Shown here piece by piece: positions 7,810 to 13,883 of a stretch of 14,037 bases of DNA. The stretch spans positions 1 through 14,037 of the forward strand of contig DASROJ010000312.1 of assembly GCA_035646975.1 (NCBI GenBank), given 5' to 3'. Position numbers and translations under genes: made by a program. This DNA comes from DASROJ01 sp035646975. GTDB taxonomy: Bacteria > Acidobacteriota > Polarisedimenticolia > JACPZX01 > DASXTC01. The notes beneath the pieces were generated by a model. The model was not told the origin of the DNA, searched no databases, and saw only the letters and a program-made list of their open reading frames with translations. Every line of letters begins with the position of its first letter. Positions within the stretch are counted from its first letter, which is position 1.

Positions 7810-8676
7810 GTGGCGGTAACCAGGGCCATCAGGCGGTCAGTATCGAGGGCCGGTCGGGATGATCTGCGGGTCAACGCCGCCTTCGTGGAAAAGGTGCTGA
7901 CCGGATTCATCGCCGATGAGACCCGGCGCGCCGGAGCCAGGCGTGTCGTGATCGGACTGTCGGGCGGCGTGGACTCGGCCCTGGCCGCCTGCCTTGCCAG
8001 ACGCGCGCTGGGTCCGCGCGGTGTCGTGGCCGTCATGATGCCGTACCGGCTCAGCCATCCCTCGAGCGTCAAGGACGCGCGCGAGCTGGCGCGCCGGCTC
8101 GGCATCCGCGTCGAGCTTCATGACATCAGCCCGATGGTCGACGCCTATTTCACCGGCGATCCCCGCGCGACGCGTCTGCGCCGGGGCAACAAGATGGCGC
8201 GCGAGCGGATGAGCATTCTCTACGATCGATCCATGGTTCACGACGCGCTGGTGCTCGGCACCAGCAACAAGACCGAGCTGCTGCTCGGGTACGGGACGAT
8301 CCATGGAGACATGGCCTCATCGCTCAATCCAGTGGGCGATCTGTACAAGACCCAGGTGCGACAGATGGCGGTGCATCTCGAGGTGCCCCTGGCGATCCGT
8401 CGCAAGACTCCGTCGGCGGATCTCTGGCCGGACCAGACCGACGAAGGAGAGCTGGGGTTCAGCTACGCCGATGTCGATCGGCTGCTCTACCTGCTGGTGG
8501 ATCAGCGCTACTCGCGCAGGGCCGTCCTCGATCAAGGATGGCCGCGGGCGATGGTGGACCGCGTCATCCGGCGGATCGTGCGCTCGCAGTACAAGCGCCG
8601 GCTGCCGCTCATCGCCAAGCTCTCCGAACGCACGGTGGGAGTAGATTTCAGATACCCGCGGGACTGGGGCAGCTGA
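7810..8676 (+). CDS. nadE: NAD+ synthetase (NadE), stand-alone synthetase domain
   Basis: NadE converts nicotinate adenine dinucleotide (deamido-NAD) plus ATP and ammonia to NAD+, the last step of NAD biosynthesis. This 288-residue protein has the N-type ATP pyrophosphatase P-loop SGGVDS (51-56), the block GTSNKTELLLGYGTIHGDMA with its NadE-typical G-T-S-N-K-T-E and D residues, and PSADLWPDQTDEGELGFSY, a characteristic NadE segment. Translation starts at GTG 7810 behind a good Shine-Dalgarno (AAGGAAG, about 5 nt upstream). It contains no glutaminase domain; that activity is probably provided by the nitrilase-type gene just upstream. The stop TGA overlaps the rsmI ATG by one base (TGATG). Confidence 0.93.
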   Translation: MAVTRAIRRSVSRAGRDDLRVNAAFVEKVLTGFIADETRRAGARRVVIGLSGGVDSALAACLARRALGPRGVVAVMMPYRLSHPSSVKDARELARRLGIRVELHDISPMVDAYFTGDPRATRLRRGNKMARERMSILYDRSMVHDALVLGTSNKTELLLGYGTIHGDMASSLNPVGDLYKTQVRQMAVHLEVPLAIRRKTPSADLWPDQTDEGELGFSYADVDRLLYLLVDQRYSRRAVLDQGWPRAMVDRVIRRIVRSQYKRRLPLIAKLSERTVGVDFRYPRDWGS

Positions 8677-9545
8677 TGCCGTCCGGCACGCTCTTCGTGG
8701 TGGCCACGCCGCTGGGCAATCTGTCGGACATCACCCCGCGCGCCCTGGACACGCTCAAGCGTGCGGCCATCGTGGCCTGCGAAGACACCCGCCGCACGCG
8801 GGGGCTGCTGTCCCACTTCGGCATCCGCGCGCCGCGTGTCATCTCCTGCCACAAGTTCAACGAGAAGCGACAGCTCGACACGGTGCTGGCCGCCCTGCGT
8901 GAGGGCAAGGATGTCGCGCTGGTGAGCGACGGCGGCACGCCGGGATTGTCGGATCCCGGCGCCGTCGCGGTGGAAGCGGCGCTCAACGAAGGGCTGCCGG
9001 TGAGCCCCATCCCCGGACCTTCCGCCGTGGCCGCGGCGCTCTCCGTGTGCGGATTCGAGGGGTCATCGTTCGTTTTCGCGGGGTTTCTTCCTTCGCGCGC
9101 CGGCGAGCGGCGCCGCGCCATCGAGGCGCTGCGCGGCGAGACGCGCGTGATCGTCCTGTTCGAGGCGCCCCACCGCGTGGCCGCCACCGTGGCGGGGCTG
9201 GCCGAGACGCTGGGCGACCGGCCGGTCACGCTGCTTCGCGAGATCACCAAGATGCACGAAGAGGTGCGCCGCACATCCCTCGTCGAGCTGTCAGAAGCGC
9301 TGCGGGCCAGCCCGCCGCGTGGAGAGTTCACGCTGGTGGTGGCGGGCCGTCCGGAGGGAGCGGAGATCGGCGCCGTCGCCGAAAAGATGACCGGGGATCA
9401 GCTGCGCCGCCGGTACGGAGAGCTTCTCGACGCCGGCATCGATCGACGTGAAGCGCTCAAGAGCCTGGTTCGCGAGGCAGGGCTGTCGAGAAAAGTGGTC
9501 TATGACGCCGTCCGCACCGGTGACCGTCTCGCACCGGAGGACTGA
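8676..9545 (+). CDS. rsmI: 16S rRNA (cytidine-1402-2'-O)-methyltransferase RsmI
   Basis: RsmI 2'-O-methylates C1402 in the ribosomal P site using S-adenosylmethionine. The 289-residue length is normal for the family. Family motifs in order are GTLFVVATPLGNLSDITPRA (4-23), ACEDTRRTRGLL (34-45), ALVSDGGTPGLSDPG (81-95) and PIPGPSA (111-117), all typical of the tetrapyrrole-methylase fold used by RsmI. The C-terminus has a small HTH-like segment (IDRREALKSLVREAGLSRKVVYDAV). The start is ATG 8676, which shares one base with the nadE stop. An in-frame extension back to 8538 lies inside nadE in another frame and has shadow-like composition, so it is rejected. The gene is convergent with ricT, 24 nt away, with no obvious hairpin terminator between them. 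Confidence 0.95.
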   Translation: MPSGTLFVVATPLGNLSDITPRALDTLKRAAIVACEDTRRTRGLLSHFGIRAPRVISCHKFNEKRQLDTVLAALREGKDVALVSDGGTPGLSDPGAVAVEAALNEGLPVSPIPGPSAVAAALSVCGFEGSSFVFAGFLPSRAGERRRAIEALRGETRVIVLFEAPHRVAATVAGLAETLGDRPVTLLREITKMHEEVRRTSLVELSEALRASPPRGEFTLVVAGRPEGAEIGAVAEKMTGDQLRRRYGELLDAGIDRREALKSLVREAGLSRKVVYDAVRTGDRLAPED

Positions 9546-9569
9546 AGACTCCGGAATCGACGCGCGGTA

Positions 9570-10385
9570 TCAGGCGGCGGGCGGCTCGGCCTCCGGCCCG
9601 GCAGACCCCCTGGGCGGGTGGACGGGAGCGTCTTCACCCGTGTCCTCGTACTTGAGGCAGCACATCAGGCGTCCGCACCTTCCCGAGATCTTCGAAGGGT
9701 TCAGGCTCAGCCCTTGTCGTTTCGCCATGCGGATCGAAACGGGAGAGAACTCCTTGAGAAACGTCGTGCAGCAAAGAGGCCGGCCGCAGATACCGTAGCC
9801 GCCGAGCACCTTGGCCTCGTCACGCGGGCCAATCTGCCGCATCTCGATCCGGCTGCGGAACTGCTGGGCCAGCTCTTTCACCAGCTCGCGAAAATCCACG
9901 CGCCCTTCCGCGGTGAAGTAGAAGGTCAGCTTCTTGCGGTCGAAGCTCTCCTCGGCATAGACGAGCTTCATCTCGAGTCGGCGCTGTCTCACGCGGGACT
10001 GGCAGAAATCGAAGGCATCGTTCTGCCGCTTGAGGTTCTCGTCGTTCCAGGCGACATCGAGGGGGGTCGCGATCCGCAGCACCTTGCGCAGACCCGCGAC
10101 CATGGCGAACTTCCTGGACGGGCCGGTGGCCTGGACGACGCGGGCGAATTCTTCGCCATGCTCGCCTTCCACGATGAGGCAATCGCTCTTGCTGAGCTGG
10201 AATCCCGTGGAGTCGTGGTAGTAGGTCTTGGCGGTGTTGTTGAACTTGACGCCGACGACGTCCCGGAGCGTGCCATCCCAGCTTCCCGAGCCACACCCCC
10301 CGGCTCCGCACGAACCCCCGGAGCCGCACGCGCCGCCGGAGCCGCAAGAGCCGCCCGTCGAGCAGGCGCCGCTTCCGCAGCCCAT
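9570..10385 (-). CDS. ricT: RicT/YaaT-like PSP1-domain protein with Cys/Gly-rich N-terminus
   Basis: A 271-residue protein with the PSP1 C-terminal domain (about 45-248). In Bacillus the homologue RicT (YaaT) joins RicA and RicF in an Fe-S-containing complex that affects RNase Y-dependent mRNA maturation; the role in Gram-negative bacteria is less clear. The diagnostic parts are RLEMKLVYAEESFDRKKLTF, VDFRELVKELAQQF, GGYGICGRPLCC (C200, C205, C206) and SGRCGRLMCCL (C237, C242, C243), which carry the conserved cysteines. Residues 1-35 are unusual: a Gly/Ser-rich tract with six cysteines at 3, 8, 14, 20, 26 and 31. ATG 10385 has AGAGG as a Shine-Dalgarno, 6 nt upstream. The C-terminal 20 residues are Pro/Glu/Ala-rich and probably disordered. 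A promoter of its own lies upstream. Confidence 0.88.
   Translation of the reverse strand: MGCGSGACSTGGSCGSGGACGSGGSCGAGGCGSGSWDGTLRDVVGVKFNNTAKTYYHDSTGFQLSKSDCLIVEGEHGEEFARVVQATGPSRKFAMVAGLRKVLRIATPLDVAWNDENLKRQNDAFDFCQSRVRQRRLEMKLVYAEESFDRKKLTFYFTAEGRVDFRELVKELAQQFRSRIEMRQIGPRDEAKVLGGYGICGRPLCCTTFLKEFSPVSIRMAKRQGLSLNPSKISGRCGRLMCCLKYEDTGEDAPVHPPRGSAGPEAEPPAA
10281..10385 (-). repeat. Degenerate in-frame repeat encoding (Cys-Gly-Ser/Ala-Gly-Gly) units
   Basis: The first 35 codons of ricT are an imperfect tandem array of roughly 18-nt units giving C-G-S-G-G-A/S with cysteines every 5 or 6 residues. The tract is low-complexity and GC-rich, so unit number may vary between strains. Confidence 0.6.
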
Positions 10386-10446
10386 GGCATACCTCTATAT
10401 CTATGTTAACGACGGGAAGAGCGTCGAGGGCGTCAGTGCACCCCCG

Positions 10447-10480
10447 CACTTGCCGTTGATTCCCGCCGAAAGTGCAAGTG
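10447..10480. repeat. Inverted repeat at the predicted ricT transcription start
   Basis: CACTTGC (10447-10453) and GCAAGTG (10474-10480) are perfect 7-nt inverted arms separated by 20 nt. The upstream arm abuts the predicted transcription start (about 10481) of the ricT promoter. It could be an operator or form a 5' hairpin in the leader. Confidence 0.4.
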
Positions 10481-10487
10481 TCATTCG

Positions 10488-10516
10488 AGTATGCACCTGT
10501 GCCGGGCAACTATCAA
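10488..10516 (-). promoter_or_regulatory. Predicted sigma-70-type promoter of ricT
   Basis: Reading the minus strand: TTGATA (10516-10511, 5/6 to consensus), a 17-nt spacer, then CATACT (10493-10488, 4/6). Transcription would start near 10481, giving a leader of about 95 nt that contains an inverted repeat. It lies in the 169-nt gap between sthA and ricT. Confidence 0.45.
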
Positions 10517-10554
10517 GATGGCGGGGCGGCGAAGGGGAAGCCCGGCCCTGACGC

Positions 10555-11943
10555 TCAGTCCAGCTTGTTCGCGCAGTCCAGCGCCGCCACCTTGTAGCAC
10601 TCGGCAAGCGTCGGGTAGTTGAAGACGCTGTTGAGGAAGTAATCCAGCGTGCCGCCCAGCGTCACCACCGCCTGCGCGATGTGGATCATCTCGGTGGCGC
10701 CGGTGCCGATGGAATGAGCGGCGAGCAGCTTGCGGGTATTGCGGTGGAAGATCAGCTTGAGCAGCCCGGTGTCGTCGCCCAGGATCTGCCCGCGCGCGAT
10801 CTCCCGGTAACGCGACACGCCGATCTCGTAGGGGACCGCCTTCTTCGTCAGCTCTTCCTCGGTGGGCCCGATCATCGAGATCTCCGGGATCGTGTAGATG
10901 CCGTACGGAAACAGCGTCGCCATCGGCGGGACTTCGTGGCCGAAGGCGAACGCGGCGGCAAGACGCCCCTGCTCCATCGAGGTGGAAGCCAGGCTGGGAA
11001 AACCGATGATGTCCCCCACCGCGAAGATGCTGGGCACCTGTGTTCGATAGTGCGCGTCCACCGCGATGCGGCCGCGCTCGTCGGCCCCGAGCCCTGCCGC
11101 GGGAAGATTCAACCCCTCGGTGGCACCGGTCCGCCCGGCCGAAAAGAGCACCATGTCGGACACGATCCTCTTGCCGCTGAGCATTTCGGTGACCGCCCTG
11201 CCTTGCGTGCAAGCCACGTGGCTGACCTCCTCGCCCAGACGCATCGTGGTGCCCGCCTGGCGGAGCTGGTATGAAAGCGACTCGACGATTTCCGCATCGA
11301 CGAAGTCCAGCAGGCGGTCGCGCTTGTCGATCACCGTGACTTCGATGCGCAGTGTCGCGAAGATGGAGGCGTACTCCAGCCCGATCACGCCGGCGCCCAC
11401 GACCGTCAACGTCCTCGGCAGTGTCTTCATGTCGAGGATGCCGTCGCTGTCGATCAGGTGCACGCCGTCGCAGACCACTCCCGGCGGCAGCGCCGGGCGC
11501 GTCCCCGCGGCGATGACGATGATGTCGGCGGAGACCTTCGTCGATTCGGAGACCCCCTCGACGATCAGCGTGTGGGGATCGAGAAAGGAGGCGGCGCCCG
11601 ACAGCAGGTCGACGTTGTTGCGCCGCATCTGCGATTCCATGACATCGATCTCGCGCTTGATGACGAGGGAGGAGCGCAGCATCAGGTCCTCCATCGTGAT
11701 CTTCTGCTTGACCGTGTAGGAAGCGCCGTAGAAGGTGTGCTGGCCATAGCCGGTGAGAAAGAGCGCGGCCTCGCGCAGCGTCTTGCTGGGGATGGTGCCG
11801 GTGTTGACGCACACCCCACCCACCATCTGCCGTTTCTCGATGACGGCGGCCCGTTTGCCCAGCTTGGCCGCCTGGACGGCGGCGCGCTGACCCGCCGGGC
11901 CCGAGCCGATGACGAGCAGGTCGTAGTGGAGCATCGCGCTCAT
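10555..11943 (-). CDS. sthA: Soluble (Si-specific) NAD(P)+ transhydrogenase
   Basis: A 462-residue flavoprotein of the pyridine nucleotide-disulfide oxidoreductase family, matching the length of E. coli SthA. SthA moves hydride between NADPH and NAD+ in the cytoplasm. FAD-binding GSGPAG is at 13-18. The segment GGVCVNTGTIPSK has Cys45 but Thr50 where disulfide-type relatives such as lipoamide dehydrogenase have the second cysteine, so no redox disulfide can form, as is typical of SthA. The NAD(P) site is GAGVIGLEYASIF. The second FAD motif is IFAVGDIIGFPSLAS. The C-terminal block is FNYPTLAECYKVAAL, nearly the SthA form and lacking the His-Pro-Thr of disulfide reductases. The start may be ATG 11943 or ATG 11934 (residue 4), the latter with AGGA about 8 nt upstream. 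It is divergent from smpB; a palindromic CTATAG (11986-11991) could serve as -10 core in both directions. Confidence 0.93.
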   Translation of the reverse strand: MSAMLHYDLLVIGSGPAGQRAAVQAAKLGKRAAVIEKRQMVGGVCVNTGTIPSKTLREAALFLTGYGQHTFYGASYTVKQKITMEDLMLRSSLVIKREIDVMESQMRRNNVDLLSGAASFLDPHTLIVEGVSESTKVSADIIVIAAGTRPALPPGVVCDGVHLIDSDGILDMKTLPRTLTVVGAGVIGLEYASIFATLRIEVTVIDKRDRLLDFVDAEIVESLSYQLRQAGTTMRLGEEVSHVACTQGRAVTEMLSGKRIVSDMVLFSAGRTGATEGLNLPAAGLGADERGRIAVDAHYRTQVPSIFAVGDIIGFPSLASTSMEQGRLAAAFAFGHEVPPMATLFPYGIYTIPEISMIGPTEEELTKKAVPYEIGVSRYREIARGQILGDDTGLLKLIFHRNTRKLLAAHSIGTGATEMIHIAQAVVTLGGTLDYFLNSVFNYPTLAECYKVAALDCANKLD

Positions 11944-11962
11944 CCTACCCCAGGAGCTATTC

Positions 11963-11992
11963 TTGAACCAACCGCGGCCGCCGGTCTATAGT
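11963..11992 (+). promoter_or_regulatory. Predicted sigma-70-type promoter of smpB
   Basis: TTGAAC (11963-11968, 4/6), an 18-nt spacer and TATAGT (11987-11992, 5/6). Transcription would start near 11999, 22 nt before the smpB ATG. This position also argues against the alternative GTG start at 11991, which would lie inside the -10 element. Confidence 0.5.
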
Positions 11993-12020
11993 GCCGCTCC
12001 CAGCCACCAGCAGGGCGCTG

Positions 12021-12482
12021 ATGACCTACGAAAAAACCCTAGCGACGAACCGTCAGGCGCACTTCAACTACTTCATCCACGATCGGTTCGAGGCCGGCGT
12101 GGTGCTGCTCGGCACCGAGGTGAAGTCGCTGCGTCTCGGTCTGTGCAATCTCAAGGATGCCTATGCGAGGACCGATGACGGGGAGGTCTGGCTCCACAAC
12201 TGCCACATCGGGCCGTACCCCTACGGCAACCGGATCAACCACGAGCCGATGAGGCCGCGAAAGCTGCTGCTGCATCGCAACCAGATCCTCCGTCTCGAGC
12301 GCGAAGTATCGCATGGCGGGTCCACCCTCGTGCCGCTGAAGATCTACATCAAGGACAAGCACATCAAGGTCGAGCTGGGGGTCGGCAAGGGGAAGAAGAG
12401 CTACGACAAGCGGGCGTCGATCAAGGAGAAGGACCTCAAGCGGGAGAGCGACGCGGCCATGCGTGACCGGCATCGGTCGTGA
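12021..12482 (+). CDS. smpB: SsrA (tmRNA)-binding protein SmpB
   Basis: SmpB binds tmRNA and is required for rescue of ribosomes stalled on broken mRNAs. This 153-residue protein is of normal length. Conserved parts are YFIHDRFEAGVVLLGTEVKS (17-36), the stretch with D-A-Y-A and E-V-W-L-H-N-C-H-I (about 46-63), PRKLLLHRNQI, the LVPLKIYIKD strand, and the basic GVGKGKKSYDKR segment followed by a Lys/Arg-rich tail. ATG 12021 is chosen because AGGG lies about 6 nt upstream and the protein then begins like the family. A GTG at 11991 would add ten residues but falls within the predicted promoter. No ssrA gene is visible in the window. The last 47 nt overlap the antisense 3' end of the selenoprotein gene. 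Confidence 0.95.
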   Translation: MTYEKTLATNRQAHFNYFIHDRFEAGVVLLGTEVKSLRLGLCNLKDAYARTDDGEVWLHNCHIGPYPYGNRINHEPMRPRKLLLHRNQILRLEREVSHGGSTLVPLKIYIKDKHIKVELGVGKGKKSYDKRASIKEKDLKRESDAAMRDRHRS

Positions 12483-13038
12483 GTTTCTGCTGGGTGGCCA
12501 GCCACCCGCGCAGCCCCTCGATCACGCTCAGCACCGAGCTGCCCTCGAAGTCGGGCTTCGGCAGCCCGTCCTGCCACCGGACCTCGGCCGGAAACGCCGC
12601 CACGTAATCCCAGACGACCTCGTCGTCGCCGCTGCGAATCGACCGGGAAAGCGACAGCTCGCGGTCCCAGAGCTGCGCGGCGCGCGAATCGGAGAGTCGT
12701 CCCAGCGCGTGGTTCGTGGGAGGCGCGATGTCGGTCGACACCACCGGCTCCCAGACCAGGATGACCCGCAGCCTGCCGTCGGGGTGTTCCTCGAGGATCT
12801 TCTGCACCGCGGAGGCCCCCCGCAGACAGACGGGTCACGTCGGCGAAAGCATCAGCAGGATGCGGACATCTCCTGCCGAAGCGTTGAAGATCTCGCGAAC
12901 CGGGGCGAGGTCGCCCGGCCCGAGAGTGGCCAGCGGCGGCTGGCCCGCCGGCGTGGCGCGCGGCGCGCTGCGGTGCCAGGCCACCAGCAACATCGCCGCC
13001 ATCAGGACGAACAGTGAGGCCTGGAGGGCGCGTCTCAT
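12436..13038 (-). CDS. Thioredoxin-like selenoprotein (in-frame TGA read as selenocysteine, UxxC motif)
   Basis: One continuous frame of 201 codons has a single internal TGA at codon 68 (12837-12835). Before it, residues 1-67 contain a basic N-terminus and hydrophobic signal/anchor (MRRALQASLFVLMAAMLLVA), a Pro-rich stretch, and a strand DVRILLMLSPT of the kind that leads into a thioredoxin CxxC motif. The TGA is followed by P-V-C, so it replaces the first cysteine: U68-P-V-C71. The frame then stays open for 132 codons (helix RGASAVQKILEEH, strand LRVILVWEPV, and others) to TGA 12438-12436. A SECIS-like hairpin lies directly after the TGA. I infer a 200-residue exported thiol/selenol redox protein; its substrate is unknown. 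Its ATG directly follows the thiG TAG with no gap and no clear Shine-Dalgarno, suggesting coupled re-initiation. No selA, selB, selC or selD is visible in the window. The alternative is a Cys-to-stop pseudogene or a sequencing error. Confidence 0.85.
12801..12830 (-). promoter_or_regulatory. Bacterial SECIS-like stem-loop immediately downstream of the in-frame TGA
   Basis: Counting from the base after UGA, nt 5-34 fold into a hairpin. Pairs 5-9 with 34-30 form the lower stem and pairs 10-15 with 28-23 the upper stem, with a single bulged U at 29 and two U-G wobbles. The apical loop is GGGGCCU (nt 16-22), or GGGCC if G16 pairs with U22. A G in the first loop positions and about 16 nt between UGA and loop fit the published bacterial SECIS pattern. 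SelB would bind here. Confidence 0.75.
12835..12837 (-). other. Selenocysteine codon (in-frame TGA, residue 68)
   Basis: The TGA sits between S-P-T and P-V-C, exactly where the first Cys of a thioredoxin-type CxxC would be. Its position, the open frame after it and the adjacent hairpin favour recoding over termination. Confidence 0.83.
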
Positions 13039-13881
13039 CTAGCTGGTAGCAGTACTGGAGCGCGGCGGACCGGCAGAGGCGGAGGTCGCGGGCTCGGCGG
13101 GATTGAAAGGCACCCCGTCGATCGGGCTGGAGGCCGTGGCGTACAGCTTGCGCGCGATCCGCCCCGCCTCCCAGGCGAGCCTGCCCGACGCCACCCCCAG
13201 CTTCATGGCTGCGGCCATCCGGATCGGATCCGGCGAGCCGGCGATGGCGGTGTTCATCAGCACGCCGTCGCACCCCAGCTCCATCGCCACGGCGGCATCC
13301 GAAGCCGTTCCCACCCCGGCATCGACGATGACCGGGATGTCGGTGATCGCTTCCAGGATGAGCTGCAGGTTGACCGGATTGCGGATGCCGAGACCCGAGC
13401 CGATCGGGGCTCCCAGCGGCATGACCACCGCCGCGCCGGCATCGCGCAGCTTCTTCACCATCACCAGGTCATCGTTGGTATAGGGCATCACGACGAAGCC
13501 TTCCTTCACCAGGATCCGGGTGGCCTCCAGAAGCCCCTCGTTGTCGGGAAACAGCGTCTTGTCGTCGCCGATCACTTCCAGCTTGACGAACTCCGACAGG
13601 CCAGCCTCCCGCCCGAGACGCGCCGTGCGCACCGCGTCGTCGGCCGTGTAGCAGCCCGCCGTGTTCGGCAGCAGCATGAATCTCTTCGTGTCGATGTAGT
13701 CGAGCATGGATTCCCCGGTCCGATCGGCGAGGTTCACCCGGCGCACGGCAACGGTCACCATCTCGGCGCCCGAGGCCTCGTGGGCCCGACGCATGATTTC
13801 GAAGGAGGGGTACTTGCCGGTGCCGACGATCAGCCTGGAGCCGAAGGTCCTGCCGGCGATGGTCAATCTGTCCGATTTCAT
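13039..13881 (-). CDS. thiG: Thiazole synthase ThiG
   Basis: ThiG forms the thiazole phosphate ring of thiamin from deoxyxylulose 5-phosphate, dehydroglycine and the ThiS thiocarboxylate. This 280-residue TIM barrel shows the start LIVGTGKYPSFE (18-28), VAVRRVNL, MLLPNTAGCYTADDAVRTAR (69-88), the Schiff-base lysine K100 in FVKLEVIGD, PLGAPIGSGLGIRNP (155-169), and the phosphate-binding segments VDAGVGTASDAA and DGVLMNTAIA. The C-terminus is somewhat extended, with a Pro/Ala/Ser-rich tail after residue 260. A strong GGGAGGAGG Shine-Dalgarno (13896-13888) lies 6 nt before the ATG, inside the end of thiS. The TAG stop abuts the ATG of the selenoprotein gene, so thiS, thiG and the selenoprotein appear to be one operon. 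Confidence 0.96.
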   Translation of the reverse strand: MKSDRLTIAGRTFGSRLIVGTGKYPSFEIMRRAHEASGAEMVTVAVRRVNLADRTGESMLDYIDTKRFMLLPNTAGCYTADDAVRTARLGREAGLSEFVKLEVIGDDKTLFPDNEGLLEATRILVKEGFVVMPYTNDDLVMVKKLRDAGAAVVMPLGAPIGSGLGIRNPVNLQLILEAITDIPVIVDAGVGTASDAAVAMELGCDGVLMNTAIAGSPDPIRMAAAMKLGVASGRLAWEAGRIARKLYATASSPIDGVPFNPAEPATSASAGPPRSSTATS

Positions 13882-13883
13882 CT

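Noticed and set aside
8538..8675. Extending rsmI upstream to 8538
   Set aside because: The extra 46 residues lie within nadE in another frame and are not RsmI-like; ATG 8676 gives the family's usual start.
9546..9569. A terminator between the convergent rsmI and ricT genes
   Set aside because: The 24-nt gap has no stable hairpin followed by a T run on either strand.
11991..12020. GTG start for smpB at 11991
   Set aside because: It lies inside the predicted -10 element and adds ten non-family residues; ATG 12021 has a Shine-Dalgarno.
12835..13038. Treating the 67-codon ORF as a complete small gene
   Set aside because: It would end in the middle of a thioredoxin strand just before P-V-C, while the same frame continues for 132 codons after the TGA with a SECIS-like hairpin. 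The selenoprotein reading explains more.
12401..13273. A 290-codon minus-strand frame without stops that spans the TGA of the thioredoxin-like gene
   Set aside because: It is in a different frame, is Arg/Gly/Ala-rich, has no recognisable domain and crosses the thiG/selenoprotein junction. It is a high-GC shadow.
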